NCBI GenBank assembly: GCA_030833725.1
Contig: JAURGP010000012.1
Span: forward strand, 1 to 43,860
Length of the DNA stretch: 43,860 bases
Direction of reading: 5' to 3'
DNA from: Candidatus Kapaibacterium sp.
GTDB taxonomy: Bacteria > Bacteroidota > Ignavibacteria > Kapaibacteriales > Kapaibacteriaceae
Shown here: in pieces, positions 24,497-31,580 of the stretch
Layout of the letters: every line of letters begins with the position of its first letter
How positions within the stretch are numbered: position 1 is the stretch's first letter
Translations under genes and position numbers: made by a program
The notes under the pieces: model-generated
Told to the model about the DNA's origin: nothing
Seen by the model: only the letters and a program-made list of their open reading frames with translations
Database searches by the model: none

Positions 24497-25939
24497 ATGC
24501 TGGAGTTTTTTGATGATGCGGCTGATGAACAGGAGCTGAATGAGCAGTTACGTGCCTATCGGGAAGCCTTCCGCTCGGGCCAATGGACCAATGGCCAGCC
24601 CAGCGTTGAAGCTCTCGAGAACATGGTACATTACTGTTTAGACACGCAGCGTTTCGACGATGCCGAAAACCTTGCGCGACTTTGGCGTGAGAAAGCCCCT
24701 TACTCCTCGGATGCATGGCACAAGTTGGGAATCGCCCTGGGCAGCTTGAATCGCTGGCGCGAAGCATTGGATGTGTACGAACGCGCCGCGGAACTGGATC
24801 CCATCGACGTTGAAATTTCCGTGAACCGTGCCATTGCCCACGAGCAGCTGGGTCAGTTGGCCGAGGCCTCGGCATTGATCGACGGCGTCCTCCGCTTGGA
24901 GCCCGACAACCTCGACGCCCTGTATACTAAGGCGATGATTGCCGAAAAAGCTGCAGACTACACCGAGGCTGCCAAGTTATTCCGGTTCCTTGCAAAGCAG
25001 GAGGGCTTCCAGCGCGAGGCACTCTTCGAACTTGCCTACTGCGAGGAAGCTCTCGAGAACTACGATGCAGCCATCGAGATCTACAATCGCCTGATCGATA
25101 GCGATCCGTTCGATGCCAACGCTTGGTTCAACAAGGGTGTGATGTATGGGCGGAAAGGGGCTCACCGGCAGGCAATCTCCGCCTACGAGATGGCCGTTGC
25201 CATCAAGAGCGACTTCGTCAATGCCTACTACAACATGGGTAACTCCTATGCCTCGGTAGGACAACTGGATGCCTCGGTAGAGGCCTACCGCGACGCGCAC
25301 CGTGTGGATCCCACCGATGTGCCGGTGATTCACAACCTTGCCTCCTCGCTGGAGGAGCAGGGGTTCTTTGTCGAGGCGGTGGAGTTCTTCACCAAGGCCC
25401 TCGAGATCGAGCCGAAGCATGTAGCCTCGCTCTTTGGACGTGGTACATGTTACGATGCCTTGGAGGACTACCAGCGAGCGATCACGGACTACGCTCAGGC
25501 ACTTGACATTGAGCCGGAACACTCGGACGTGTGGTATGCTCTTGCGGACTCCCAGTTCAACGTTGGACATACCGCAGAGGCGCTCAGCTCGTACGAGCGA
25601 GCATTGAGCCTGCACCCTACCGACACGGAGTGCTGGTTCGACTACGGATCAACACTGCTGGACCAAGGTGCCGTTGTAGAAGCCCTACAGGCCTTTATGG
25701 AGTGTATTCGGCTCCAGCCAGACTGGGCAGAAGGATACTACGCCGTAGCCAAGACACTCTGTGCAGCTGGGCAGCCCGTGGATAGTATTCCGTACCTCCG
25801 CTCAGCGTTCCAGCGAGACGCGCGCAAGCGTACTGATTTCGAACAGGAGTTCCCCGGTATTGCCGGACCCTTGGGTATGGAATACCTGTACGACATGCTT
25901 CAACGACAAGATTCATCCCTACCACCATCTCAACAATGA
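24497..25939 (+). CDS. tetratricopeptide repeat protein
   Basis: A 480-residue protein made almost wholly of TPR units, each about 34 residues with the W/G/Y/A/P pattern. Examples are AWHKLGIALGSLNRWREALD, NAWFNKGVMYGRKGAHRQAI, NAYYNMGNSYASVGQLDASV, SLFGRGTCYDALEDYQRAIT and CWFDYGSTLLDQGAVVEALQ. I count about ten repeats between residues 60 and 440. There is no signal peptide or membrane segment, so it is probably a cytoplasmic scaffold. The start follows GAGAGGTAGGCACC. Its stop is 7 nt before the bacilliredoxin, which suggests co-translation; its partner is unknown. Confidence 0.9.
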   Translation: MLEFFDDAADEQELNEQLRAYREAFRSGQWTNGQPSVEALENMVHYCLDTQRFDDAENLARLWREKAPYSSDAWHKLGIALGSLNRWREALDVYERAAELDPIDVEISVNRAIAHEQLGQLAEASALIDGVLRLEPDNLDALYTKAMIAEKAADYTEAAKLFRFLAKQEGFQREALFELAYCEEALENYDAAIEIYNRLIDSDPFDANAWFNKGVMYGRKGAHRQAISAYEMAVAIKSDFVNAYYNMGNSYASVGQLDASVEAYRDAHRVDPTDVPVIHNLASSLEEQGFFVEAVEFFTKALEIEPKHVASLFGRGTCYDALEDYQRAITDYAQALDIEPEHSDVWYALADSQFNVGHTAEALSSYERALSLHPTDTECWFDYGSTLLDQGAVVEALQAFMECIRLQPDWAEGYYAVAKTLCAAGQPVDSIPYLRSAFQRDARKRTDFEQEFPGIAGPLGMEYLYDMLQRQDSSLPPSQQ

Positions 25940-25946
25940 GGTTTTC

Positions 25947-26375
25947 ATGCCCTACGATCCCATGCTTGTCCAGCCGATGAAGGAAGAACTCACCAGCCTT
26001 GGTGTGAAAGAACTTCTTACGGCCGAGGACGTCGATACTGCCCTGAGGCAACCAGGTTTGACCCTAGTTGTGGTCAACTCCGTATGTGGTTGTGCTGCCG
26101 GCGGAGCTCGCCCAGGCGTTGCTCTTGCGATGAAACACTCCACCCTGCCTGATCAGGTAGTCACGGTGTTTGCCGGTCAGGATGTTGAAGCTACCGAGCG
26201 TGCCCGCACATACTTCACCGGTCAAGCACCCAGCAGCCCAGCCATGGCCATTCTGCGTGACGGTGAGTTGGTGGCGTTCATGCCACGTCACCACATCGAA
26301 GGACGTTCCCCGGAGCAGATTGCTTCGGCGCTGACCAATGCCTTTGATGCTCTTAGCTCTGCGACGGCGTCGTAA
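25947..26375 (+). CDS. bacilliredoxin (BrxA/BrxB, YphP/YqiW family)
   Basis: A 142-residue thioredoxin-fold protein of the UPF0403/bacilliredoxin family. Seen: MPYDPMLVQPMKEELTSLGV at the start, the active-site segment LVVVNSVCGCAAGGARPGVA with the diagnostic Cys-Gly-Cys, and the C-terminal SPAMAILRDGELVAFMPRHH with EGRSPEQIA. Bacilliredoxins remove bacillithiol from proteins after oxidative stress. The start at 25947 follows TGAGG and matches the family N-terminus; a longer frame to 25761 would lie inside the TPR gene. The 3' end overlaps the convergent metallopeptidase by 23 nt. Confidence 0.93.
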   Translation: MPYDPMLVQPMKEELTSLGVKELLTAEDVDTALRQPGLTLVVVNSVCGCAAGGARPGVALAMKHSTLPDQVVTVFAGQDVEATERARTYFTGQAPSSPAMAILRDGELVAFMPRHHIEGRSPEQIASALTNAFDALSSATAS

Positions 26376-27030
26376 GAACGGACGTCCACTGATCCAGTAG
26401 TCGATTTGCTTCGTCGTAGCCCGGCATGAGGTGCCGTGCCAGGTGCTGAAATGCCGGGCCATGATGCATGTACATAAGGTGTGCCAACTCGTGGGCAATC
26501 ACGGCCTGCCAACACGGGTCGGGTACGCGGATCAGCCAGTCGTTGAGCGTGATCCTACCATCCATGGTGCAGGAGCCCCAGCGGCGACGCATGGTACGAA
26601 GGCGTAGCGATTGGTATCGCAAGGCGGCTACTCCCAATGCCGGCAGCATCTGCCGGATCGTGTCCTCGAACAGCTGTAGCGCTTCAGCACGTTGCCACGA
26701 GCGCAACGCCGACGCCGTCCCACGCCATTCCATCACCGCCCCTCGATGATGGACATGTCGCTCCGTGGGAAGCAAGGGAATGCTCTGCAGGGCGCGATCT
26801 GCATCCAGAATTCGGCGCTCTATCCACCTGCGCTTACTCAGCAGGAACGCTTCAATATCTGCGTGGGAAACGTAGAGGGGACTGCGCACATGAACGGCAC
26901 CATGGGGCTGGATCTCCACGGATAATGTGCGTCGACGACTGCGGTGAAGCGTATACGTTAGCCCCCTACCAGACTCGGGAAAGAGTGGCCAGCATGCCGT
27001 AGATTCCCCCTTCTTCACCGAAACTTTCAC
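26353..27030 (-). CDS. YgjP-like zinc metallopeptidase (M48-related, DUF45)
   Basis: A 225-residue protein of the YgjP/WLM-type metallopeptidase family. Seen: RRRTLSVEIQPHGAVHVRSP near the start, IEAFLLSKRRWIERRI, the family signature RRRWGSCTMDGRITLNDWLI (residues 148-167), and the zinc site HELAHLMYMHHGPAFQHL with H180, E181, H184 and a further His near 190. It is probably cytoplasmic, with no signal peptide; the substrate is not known for the family, though YgjP relatives often sit beside HsdR. The first codon is GTG at 27030. The start lies only 26 nt from the divergent sigma-factor ATG. Confidence 0.87.
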   Translation of the reverse strand: MKVSVKKGESTACWPLFPESGRGLTYTLHRSRRRTLSVEIQPHGAVHVRSPLYVSHADIEAFLLSKRRWIERRILDADRALQSIPLLPTERHVHHRGAVMEWRGTASALRSWQRAEALQLFEDTIRQMLPALGVAALRYQSLRLRTMRRRWGSCTMDGRITLNDWLIRVPDPCWQAVIAHELAHLMYMHHGPAFQHLARHLMPGYDEANRLLDQWTSVLTTPSQS

Positions 27031-27056
27031 CCTTGTAGTCTGTTGGTACTCCCTGC

Positions 27057-27617
27057 ATGGAGCGATTGCTCAGCGAATATACCGACACGGAGCTGTACGA
27101 GTGCCTCAGTACAGCTGATGCCGATGTGGCGTTCTCCGAGCTATACGCTCGGTATTCGTCCGTGGTGTATGCCTACTGCGTCCGAGTGATGGGTGATCGC
27201 GACAAGGCAGCGGACGTGTTTCAGGATACCTTCATACGGTTCTACCAGAGTGCCCAGCGGCATCAAAGCATGGAGAACGTCAAGGGATACCTCCTCACGA
27301 TTAGTCGCAACCTGTGCCTGAACGAAAAGAAGCGCGCCTCGTCGAACAACCTGGAGTTCGATGAACTCCTGTACAATCCAGGTGAGTCGCGCGAGCACGA
27401 GCGCAATGAGATGATGGACCTGATTGCCCGTGCCTTGGAGCTTCTGCCGCAGGACATGCGCGAGGCCTTTGTACTGCGCGAGTACCAGGGCTTATCGTAC
27501 AAGGAAATGACCGTTATTCTCGATATCAAACTCGAAACAGCCAAGGTGCGTGTGTTCCGGGCACGGCAGCGCATCAAGGAAATCTTGCAACCCTATCTCG
27601 ATGACATGCAACGGTAG
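27057..27617 (+). CDS. ECF-type RNA polymerase sigma factor
   Basis: A 186-residue sigma-70 family protein of the extracytoplasmic-function type. Region 2 is at about residues 25-90 (FSELYARYSSVVYAYCVRVM, then KAADVFQDTFIRFYQSAQ, which matches the -10 recognition helix region). Region 4 is at 120-180 (ARALELLPQDMREAFVLREY, then LSYKEMTVILDIKLETAKVR with the helix-turn-helix). The next gene, 35 nt downstream, encodes an anti-sigma-like membrane protein, the usual arrangement for ECF regulation. Targets probably include its own operon, but no promoter for it can be identified. A divergent metallopeptidase starts 26 nt upstream. Confidence 0.93.
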   Translation: MERLLSEYTDTELYECLSTADADVAFSELYARYSSVVYAYCVRVMGDRDKAADVFQDTFIRFYQSAQRHQSMENVKGYLLTISRNLCLNEKKRASSNNLEFDELLYNPGESREHERNEMMDLIARALELLPQDMREAFVLREYQGLSYKEMTVILDIKLETAKVRVFRARQRIKEILQPYLDDMQR

Positions 27618-27652
27618 GGTGATGTGTAGGTTGCTTGAGAAAGTGATGATGT

Positions 27653-28876
27653 ATGCAACAGTTCAGTGAACATATCGACCAACTCCTCGATGGCGAGCTC
27701 GATCCGATGCTCGAGCAGGCGCTGTATGCGGAGTTGGCAACAAATGCCGACCTGCGCACGGAAATGCGCGATCAGATCGCACTCAAAGCAGCTGTCAAGG
27801 ACGACCGCATGGCCTTGGTTCCCCCAGCTGCATTGACGTCGTCGGTGTTTTCTACGCTGGGTCTGGCTACCGGAATGGCCACGGCTGGTGCTGTGGGTGG
27901 TAGCGTGGCTTGGCAGTGGCTCACGCGATTGGGCTTGCCCGTGCTGTCGGCACTCACGGCTGCCGGAGTGAGTTGGTCGGTGTCGCAGAATGCCTTCACG
28001 AAGTTCGTTGCCGAGACTGGAGCCCAAGTTGAGACTCCGGCGGAGCAGCAGACTCCGGCGGAGCAGCAGACTCCGGATCTGGCTCCTGATCAGACTCCAG
28101 ATCTGGCCTCTCAAGTCGTCACACTGCGCCAGGAGAATCAGTCTCTGCGGCAGGAGTTAGCGGCTCGTCCAGAACGTGAAGTTGTGCGGGAGGTCGTGCG
28201 AGAGGTTGTGCGCGTCGTACAACCGGAGGTCGCGCCGGAGGTAGAGCCGGAAGCAGAAACGGAGCCCGAACCAATCACGCTCGCCGTAGGTACATCCAAC
28301 ATCGACATCGTCAACAGCATAGAACTGCAGCGCGATCCCACGCCACAAACGATTCGACTGGCAACGGCTGACCTCGCTCTGCGTCCGCCAGCGCGAAGAC
28401 CATTTGCCGCTCAGGTTCGGGGCATGTCGTTGACGCCCTCTCTGAGTACGGCTGTGTCGGAGCAAAGCGCCTGGTACAACAACCTGGGTCTGGCCGTGAT
28501 GTATTCGATGAACGAGCGAAGTGCTCTTGGGTTTGAAGTTGGAAACGAGGCCTATCCGATGATCTTCGAGGGTGATCGCAACGGACAGGTGGTTCGCTAC
28601 GAGCAGTATCCGTCCACAGTTTGGGCTGGTATTACCTATCGCTTCACGGGTTCCGTCCTCGGGGCGCTTCCCCTGCAGCCCTATGGGCAGGTGCTTGTAG
28701 GGGGCTCAAAGTTTGGTCCTATGGGTCGTATGCAGGCAGGCCTGCAGTATGCACCGGCCGGTCCTCTTGTGTTTTTGCTGGGTGTTGAGGGCTCCGCAAT
28801 GACGTTCACATACCAGAACGCCTGGTATGTCTCTCCAAAATTTGGCCTTACCTACGGTATGGCCCTTCGATTCTGA
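27653..28876 (+). CDS. putative transmembrane anti-sigma factor fused to an outer-membrane-type beta-barrel
   Basis: A 407-residue protein of unusual architecture. Residues 1-55 resemble the cytoplasmic part of an anti-sigma factor (SEHIDQLLDGELDPMLEQAL, TNADLRTEMRDQIALKAAV). Residues 64-110 are hydrophobic, with one or two membrane helices (STLGLATGMATAGAVGGSVA; GLPVLSALTAAGVSWSV). Residues 125-150 are a Gln/Thr/Pro repeat. Residues 150-190 form a coiled coil (QVVTLRQENQSLRQELA, then repeated REVV). Residues 190-208 are Pro/Glu-rich. Residues 250-407 look like an OmpX/OmpA-size barrel: alternating strands such as TVWAGITYRFTGSVLG and LQPYGQVLVGGSKFG, ending with Phe (GLTYGMALRF). It follows the ECF sigma gene by 35 nt. 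If two helices cross the membrane, the barrel could not be periplasmic, so topology needs testing. Confidence 0.75.
   Translation: MQQFSEHIDQLLDGELDPMLEQALYAELATNADLRTEMRDQIALKAAVKDDRMALVPPAALTSSVFSTLGLATGMATAGAVGGSVAWQWLTRLGLPVLSALTAAGVSWSVSQNAFTKFVAETGAQVETPAEQQTPAEQQTPDLAPDQTPDLASQVVTLRQENQSLRQELAARPEREVVREVVREVVRVVQPEVAPEVEPEAETEPEPITLAVGTSNIDIVNSIELQRDPTPQTIRLATADLALRPPARRPFAAQVRGMSLTPSLSTAVSEQSAWYNNLGLAVMYSMNERSALGFEVGNEAYPMIFEGDRNGQVVRYEQYPSTVWAGITYRFTGSVLGALPLQPYGQVLVGGSKFGPMGRMQAGLQYAPAGPLVFLLGVEGSAMTFTYQNAWYVSPKFGLTYGMALRF
28034..28069 (+). repeat. two tandem 18-bp repeats
   Basis: ACTCCGGCGGAGCAGCAG occurs twice in direct tandem (28034-28051, 28052-28069), followed by a partial third copy ACTCCGG and two related ACTCC[AG]GATCTGGC units. 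It codes the Thr-Pro-Ala-Glu-Gln-Gln repeat in the linker of the anti-sigma/barrel protein. Repeat number may vary between strains and change linker length. Confidence 0.85.
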
Positions 28877-28881
28877 GTAGT

Positions 28882-29451
28882 ATGATGAATAGTATGATGA
28901 AACGGTGGATTCTCGCATTGGGTGCTGTGATGCTCGGCGTCACAGCCTGTGTGTCCCCCTTGGACACGGACGCTCCGCGCAAGGAAACGCCCCTTACCCC
29001 CGCTCCCACGGTAGAACCTCTTCGGGTGACGACGAACTTCGAGTTCAGCGGGCATCGGTACGAACTCACGGGAACACCCGTGTTCAAGATCGACACGACC
29101 GTGTCGCCGATCGTGTTCTGGATGGACTTCCAGATGATCGAGACCAGCACGCCGAGTACGGCCGTGGTGGAGGAGTTTCGTGTCACGGTGGATTCCTTGC
29201 CTGCCGTTGCGTATCCGCATGCCCTTGAGCAGGGAGAAGTACGCCTCTGGGCAACCTTTACGGGCACGCGACAGCTGTATCCGTCCGATGCTGCCACGAA
29301 CCTGGCAACAATGCTCATTGGTGAGTATCCGCGCGAACCAGGCCAGCCGCGCAAGGTGACCATCACGCTCTACCTGGTGGCAAACGCCAACGGTTTCTTC
29401 CCGGGCGCTGCCACGGAAGAAGTCTTTGGTACGATTGACCTTGAAATCTAA
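28882..29451 (+). CDS. lipoprotein of unknown function
   Basis: A 189-residue protein with a lipoprotein signal: a basic start (MMKRW), a hydrophobic stretch ILALGAVMLGVTAC, and a lipobox VTAC with the lipidated cysteine at residue 23, followed by VSPLDTD. The mature part is Thr/Pro-rich for about 25 residues, then a beta-type domain (LRVTTNFEFSGHRYELTGTP, VEEFRVTVDSLPAVAY, KVTITLYLVANANGFFPGAA). No family is recognised. It begins 5 nt after the anti-sigma/barrel gene and so is very probably in the same operon. Several ATG codons lie close together (28882, 28885, 28894, 28897), all compatible with the signal. Confidence 0.8.
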   Translation: MMNSMMKRWILALGAVMLGVTACVSPLDTDAPRKETPLTPAPTVEPLRVTTNFEFSGHRYELTGTPVFKIDTTVSPIVFWMDFQMIETSTPSTAVVEEFRVTVDSLPAVAYPHALEQGEVRLWATFTGTRQLYPSDAATNLATMLIGEYPREPGQPRKVTITLYLVANANGFFPGAATEEVFGTIDLEI

Positions 29452-29528
29452 CGGCGTTGTAACATTTCTCCCCGTCGAGGACTCTCACCGCCCGTACCGA
29501 ACTGCACTTCACATTACGAGGATCTGAG

Positions 29529-31505
29529 ATGAAACACCTTTCCGCTCTGTGGGGCATGTTGCTCGTCATTGCAGCACTTGTCGCCCCCACAGGTGTTGTC
29601 CTGGCCGAAGTTCCAGGTAAACCCGTCGAGTTCACAGCAAAAGTGGTTGAACAGGGAACCATGGTTCAACTCACGTGGCAAACCAACGGCGACGGTGGCG
29701 CGCCGATCGACTTCGTGGTCCACATGGCCGAAGGCGAAACGGAAGATACCACACTCTTCACGGCGATTGCCGAGGTACCCGCGCAGCAGGGCGGGCGGAA
29801 CACGTACACCTACCTCGTCCGCGAACTGGAACCCGGCACCTATACGTTCTACATCACAGCGCGAAATGCCTCGGGTTCGAGCATCCGTACCCCCATCAAG
29901 GTGGTGGTCATCAAGGAAGGCAACAACAACGGAAACGACAAGGAACGATGCGCTGTGCTGTTCGGTACGGTCAAGGGTGAAGGCAATGGTGCCTTGACGC
30001 CCGTAGCTAAGGGCACGGTTACGGCATGGCAGTTGAACGACGATTCCACAAGCACGCATGTCTTCCGCACGGAGATCGTCCGTGGAACCTACGAACTGCG
30101 CGTACCCGCGGGAACCTACCGTCTTAAGGTTGACGGCCCCTTCATCGAATCAACGTGGTACACCCAAAACGATGTGACCGTTGCCTGCCAGACTGAAAAC
30201 GAAGCCAATTTCGTGGTAGAGTTCCTACCCGAACCGGAGATGGTCACCGTCACTGGCCGGGTGTATGATGCAGGCACTCTGGACGGCATTGAAAATGCAC
30301 TGGTGGTGTTCGAAACCCGCAAGAACCGCGAAAACAACGAGCGCGAGTACAAGCGGGTTGTAGCTGAGACCAACGCCAGTGGCGAGTACAGCATCAAGAT
30401 TCCTACCACCTACACGTTTGTTGCATCTGCAGTGGCCCGCACTCCTAATGCCAGAGAGGATCTCTACTATCGCGAGTGGTACTACAACACGCACGATGCC
30501 TCCCAAGCCGCCAGCATTGTAGCCAGTGGCCCGATCGACAGCATGGATTTCGCGATGGACCTCAAGCCAGTCTACACGGGTGGTTTTGGTGGTACGATGA
30601 AGTCAGCTCTCACCAACAACGGTGTCCCAGGAATGGTGGTAGCGTATATGGTCGAGGCAGTACATGATTCCTCGAACGCCGAGAAGAAGTACCGCGCAGC
30701 GTCCGTTGAGACCGACGGCGAAGGGAACTACAGCTTCAGCGGACTCGAACCGGGAAGCTATATCGTGTTTGGCATGCCGGCCGATCGTCCTTACGCTCCA
30801 GGCTGGTACGTCCAAGGCGAAACAGCTGCCCACTCTTGGTTGGATGCCACACGCATTAGCGTAGACGACGTGATGATCACCCTCCAGCACGACATCCTGC
30901 TCGACACCGTGCGTGGTACTGTGGGTCGTGGTGGAATGCGTGGCTGGGTGAAGCATCGCGGCGGTTCCATTACCAAGGACCAAGGTTCGGTACAAGCTGA
31001 TGTGGCTCTGGCAGGAGCTCTCGTGTCCGCCTTCGATGCGAACAACACGCTGGTTGGAGCGGACATCACATTGGATAACGGCTCATTCGAGTTAGCAAAC
31101 CTTCCCCTCGGAACATCGACGATCGTGATTGATCGTGTAGGCTTCCAGCCTGCAACCATCACGGCTGAAATCACGGTTGATCAGACCATGGTGGAGGGAT
31201 CGGCAACGTTGACACCCATCGTTACGAGCGTGGACGAGGAAGCTCCTCGTGCTGGTTCGTCGGTACAGATCTATCCAAACCCTGCATCATCGCAGGTAAC
31301 GATCTCATGTGCTGGCGCAACTGGCATGGCAACCGTTCAGGTGCTGTCCGTTTCGGGATCGCTCCTGTCTTCAACCGTTGTTCCGGTGCAGCAAGGTACC
31401 AGTACTGTGGAGCTCAATCTTGAATCGCTCCCGACTGGTCTGGTGGTGATTCGTGTGGTGAGCGGTACAACCACGGTTACCACGCCGCTGATGATCGTTC
31501 GCTAG
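29529..31505 (+). CDS. type IX-sorted surface protein with FN3 and carboxypeptidase-regulatory-like domains
   Basis: A 658-residue secreted protein. Residues 1-26 are a signal peptide (LLVIAALVAPTGVVLA). Residues 28-130 form a fibronectin type III domain (GKPVEFTAKVVEQGTMVQLT to YTFYITARNASGSS). Four beta-sandwich modules of the carboxypeptidase-regulatory/Cna-B type follow, at about 140-232, 236-330, 350-440 and 490-565. Each has the growth-like GEYSIKIP, GNYSFSGLEPGSYIVFG or GSFELANLPLGTSTIVI turn. The last 80 residues are a sorting domain (VQIYPNPASSQVTISC to LPTGLVVIRV and a final MIVR). GAGG precedes the ATG. It lies 77 nt after the lipoprotein and ends in a terminator, so it may be the last gene of the sigma-factor operon. 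Ligand unknown. Confidence 0.85.
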   Translation: MKHLSALWGMLLVIAALVAPTGVVLAEVPGKPVEFTAKVVEQGTMVQLTWQTNGDGGAPIDFVVHMAEGETEDTTLFTAIAEVPAQQGGRNTYTYLVRELEPGTYTFYITARNASGSSIRTPIKVVVIKEGNNNGNDKERCAVLFGTVKGEGNGALTPVAKGTVTAWQLNDDSTSTHVFRTEIVRGTYELRVPAGTYRLKVDGPFIESTWYTQNDVTVACQTENEANFVVEFLPEPEMVTVTGRVYDAGTLDGIENALVVFETRKNRENNEREYKRVVAETNASGEYSIKIPTTYTFVASAVARTPNAREDLYYREWYYNTHDASQAASIVASGPIDSMDFAMDLKPVYTGGFGGTMKSALTNNGVPGMVVAYMVEAVHDSSNAEKKYRAASVETDGEGNYSFSGLEPGSYIVFGMPADRPYAPGWYVQGETAAHSWLDATRISVDDVMITLQHDILLDTVRGTVGRGGMRGWVKHRGGSITKDQGSVQADVALAGALVSAFDANNTLVGADITLDNGSFELANLPLGTSTIVIDRVGFQPATITAEITVDQTMVEGSATLTPIVTSVDEEAPRAGSSVQIYPNPASSQVTISCAGATGMATVQVLSVSGSLLSSTVVPVQQGTSTVELNLESLPTGLVVIRVVSGTTTVTTPLMIVR

Positions 31506-31536
31506 GCGATCACGCACTTGTACAGGTCAAACATTC

Positions 31537-31567
31537 AAAAGCCCGGTTCAATCGACCGGGCTTTTTC
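31537..31567 (+). terminator. intrinsic terminator after the FN3/sorting-domain gene
   Basis: AAAAGCCCGGT (31537-31547) pairs with ACCGGGCTTTT (31555-31565) around a 7-nt loop, with a T5 tract inside the closing arm. It lies 32 nt after the stop and only 13 nt before the ATG of the M1 peptidase. Confidence 0.9.
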
Positions 31568-31580
31568 TGTATGTTCTGCG

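Noticed and set aside
28034-28069. tandem repeat considered as a CRISPR or integration site
   Set aside because: Only two full 18-bp copies without spacers, in frame inside a coding linker.
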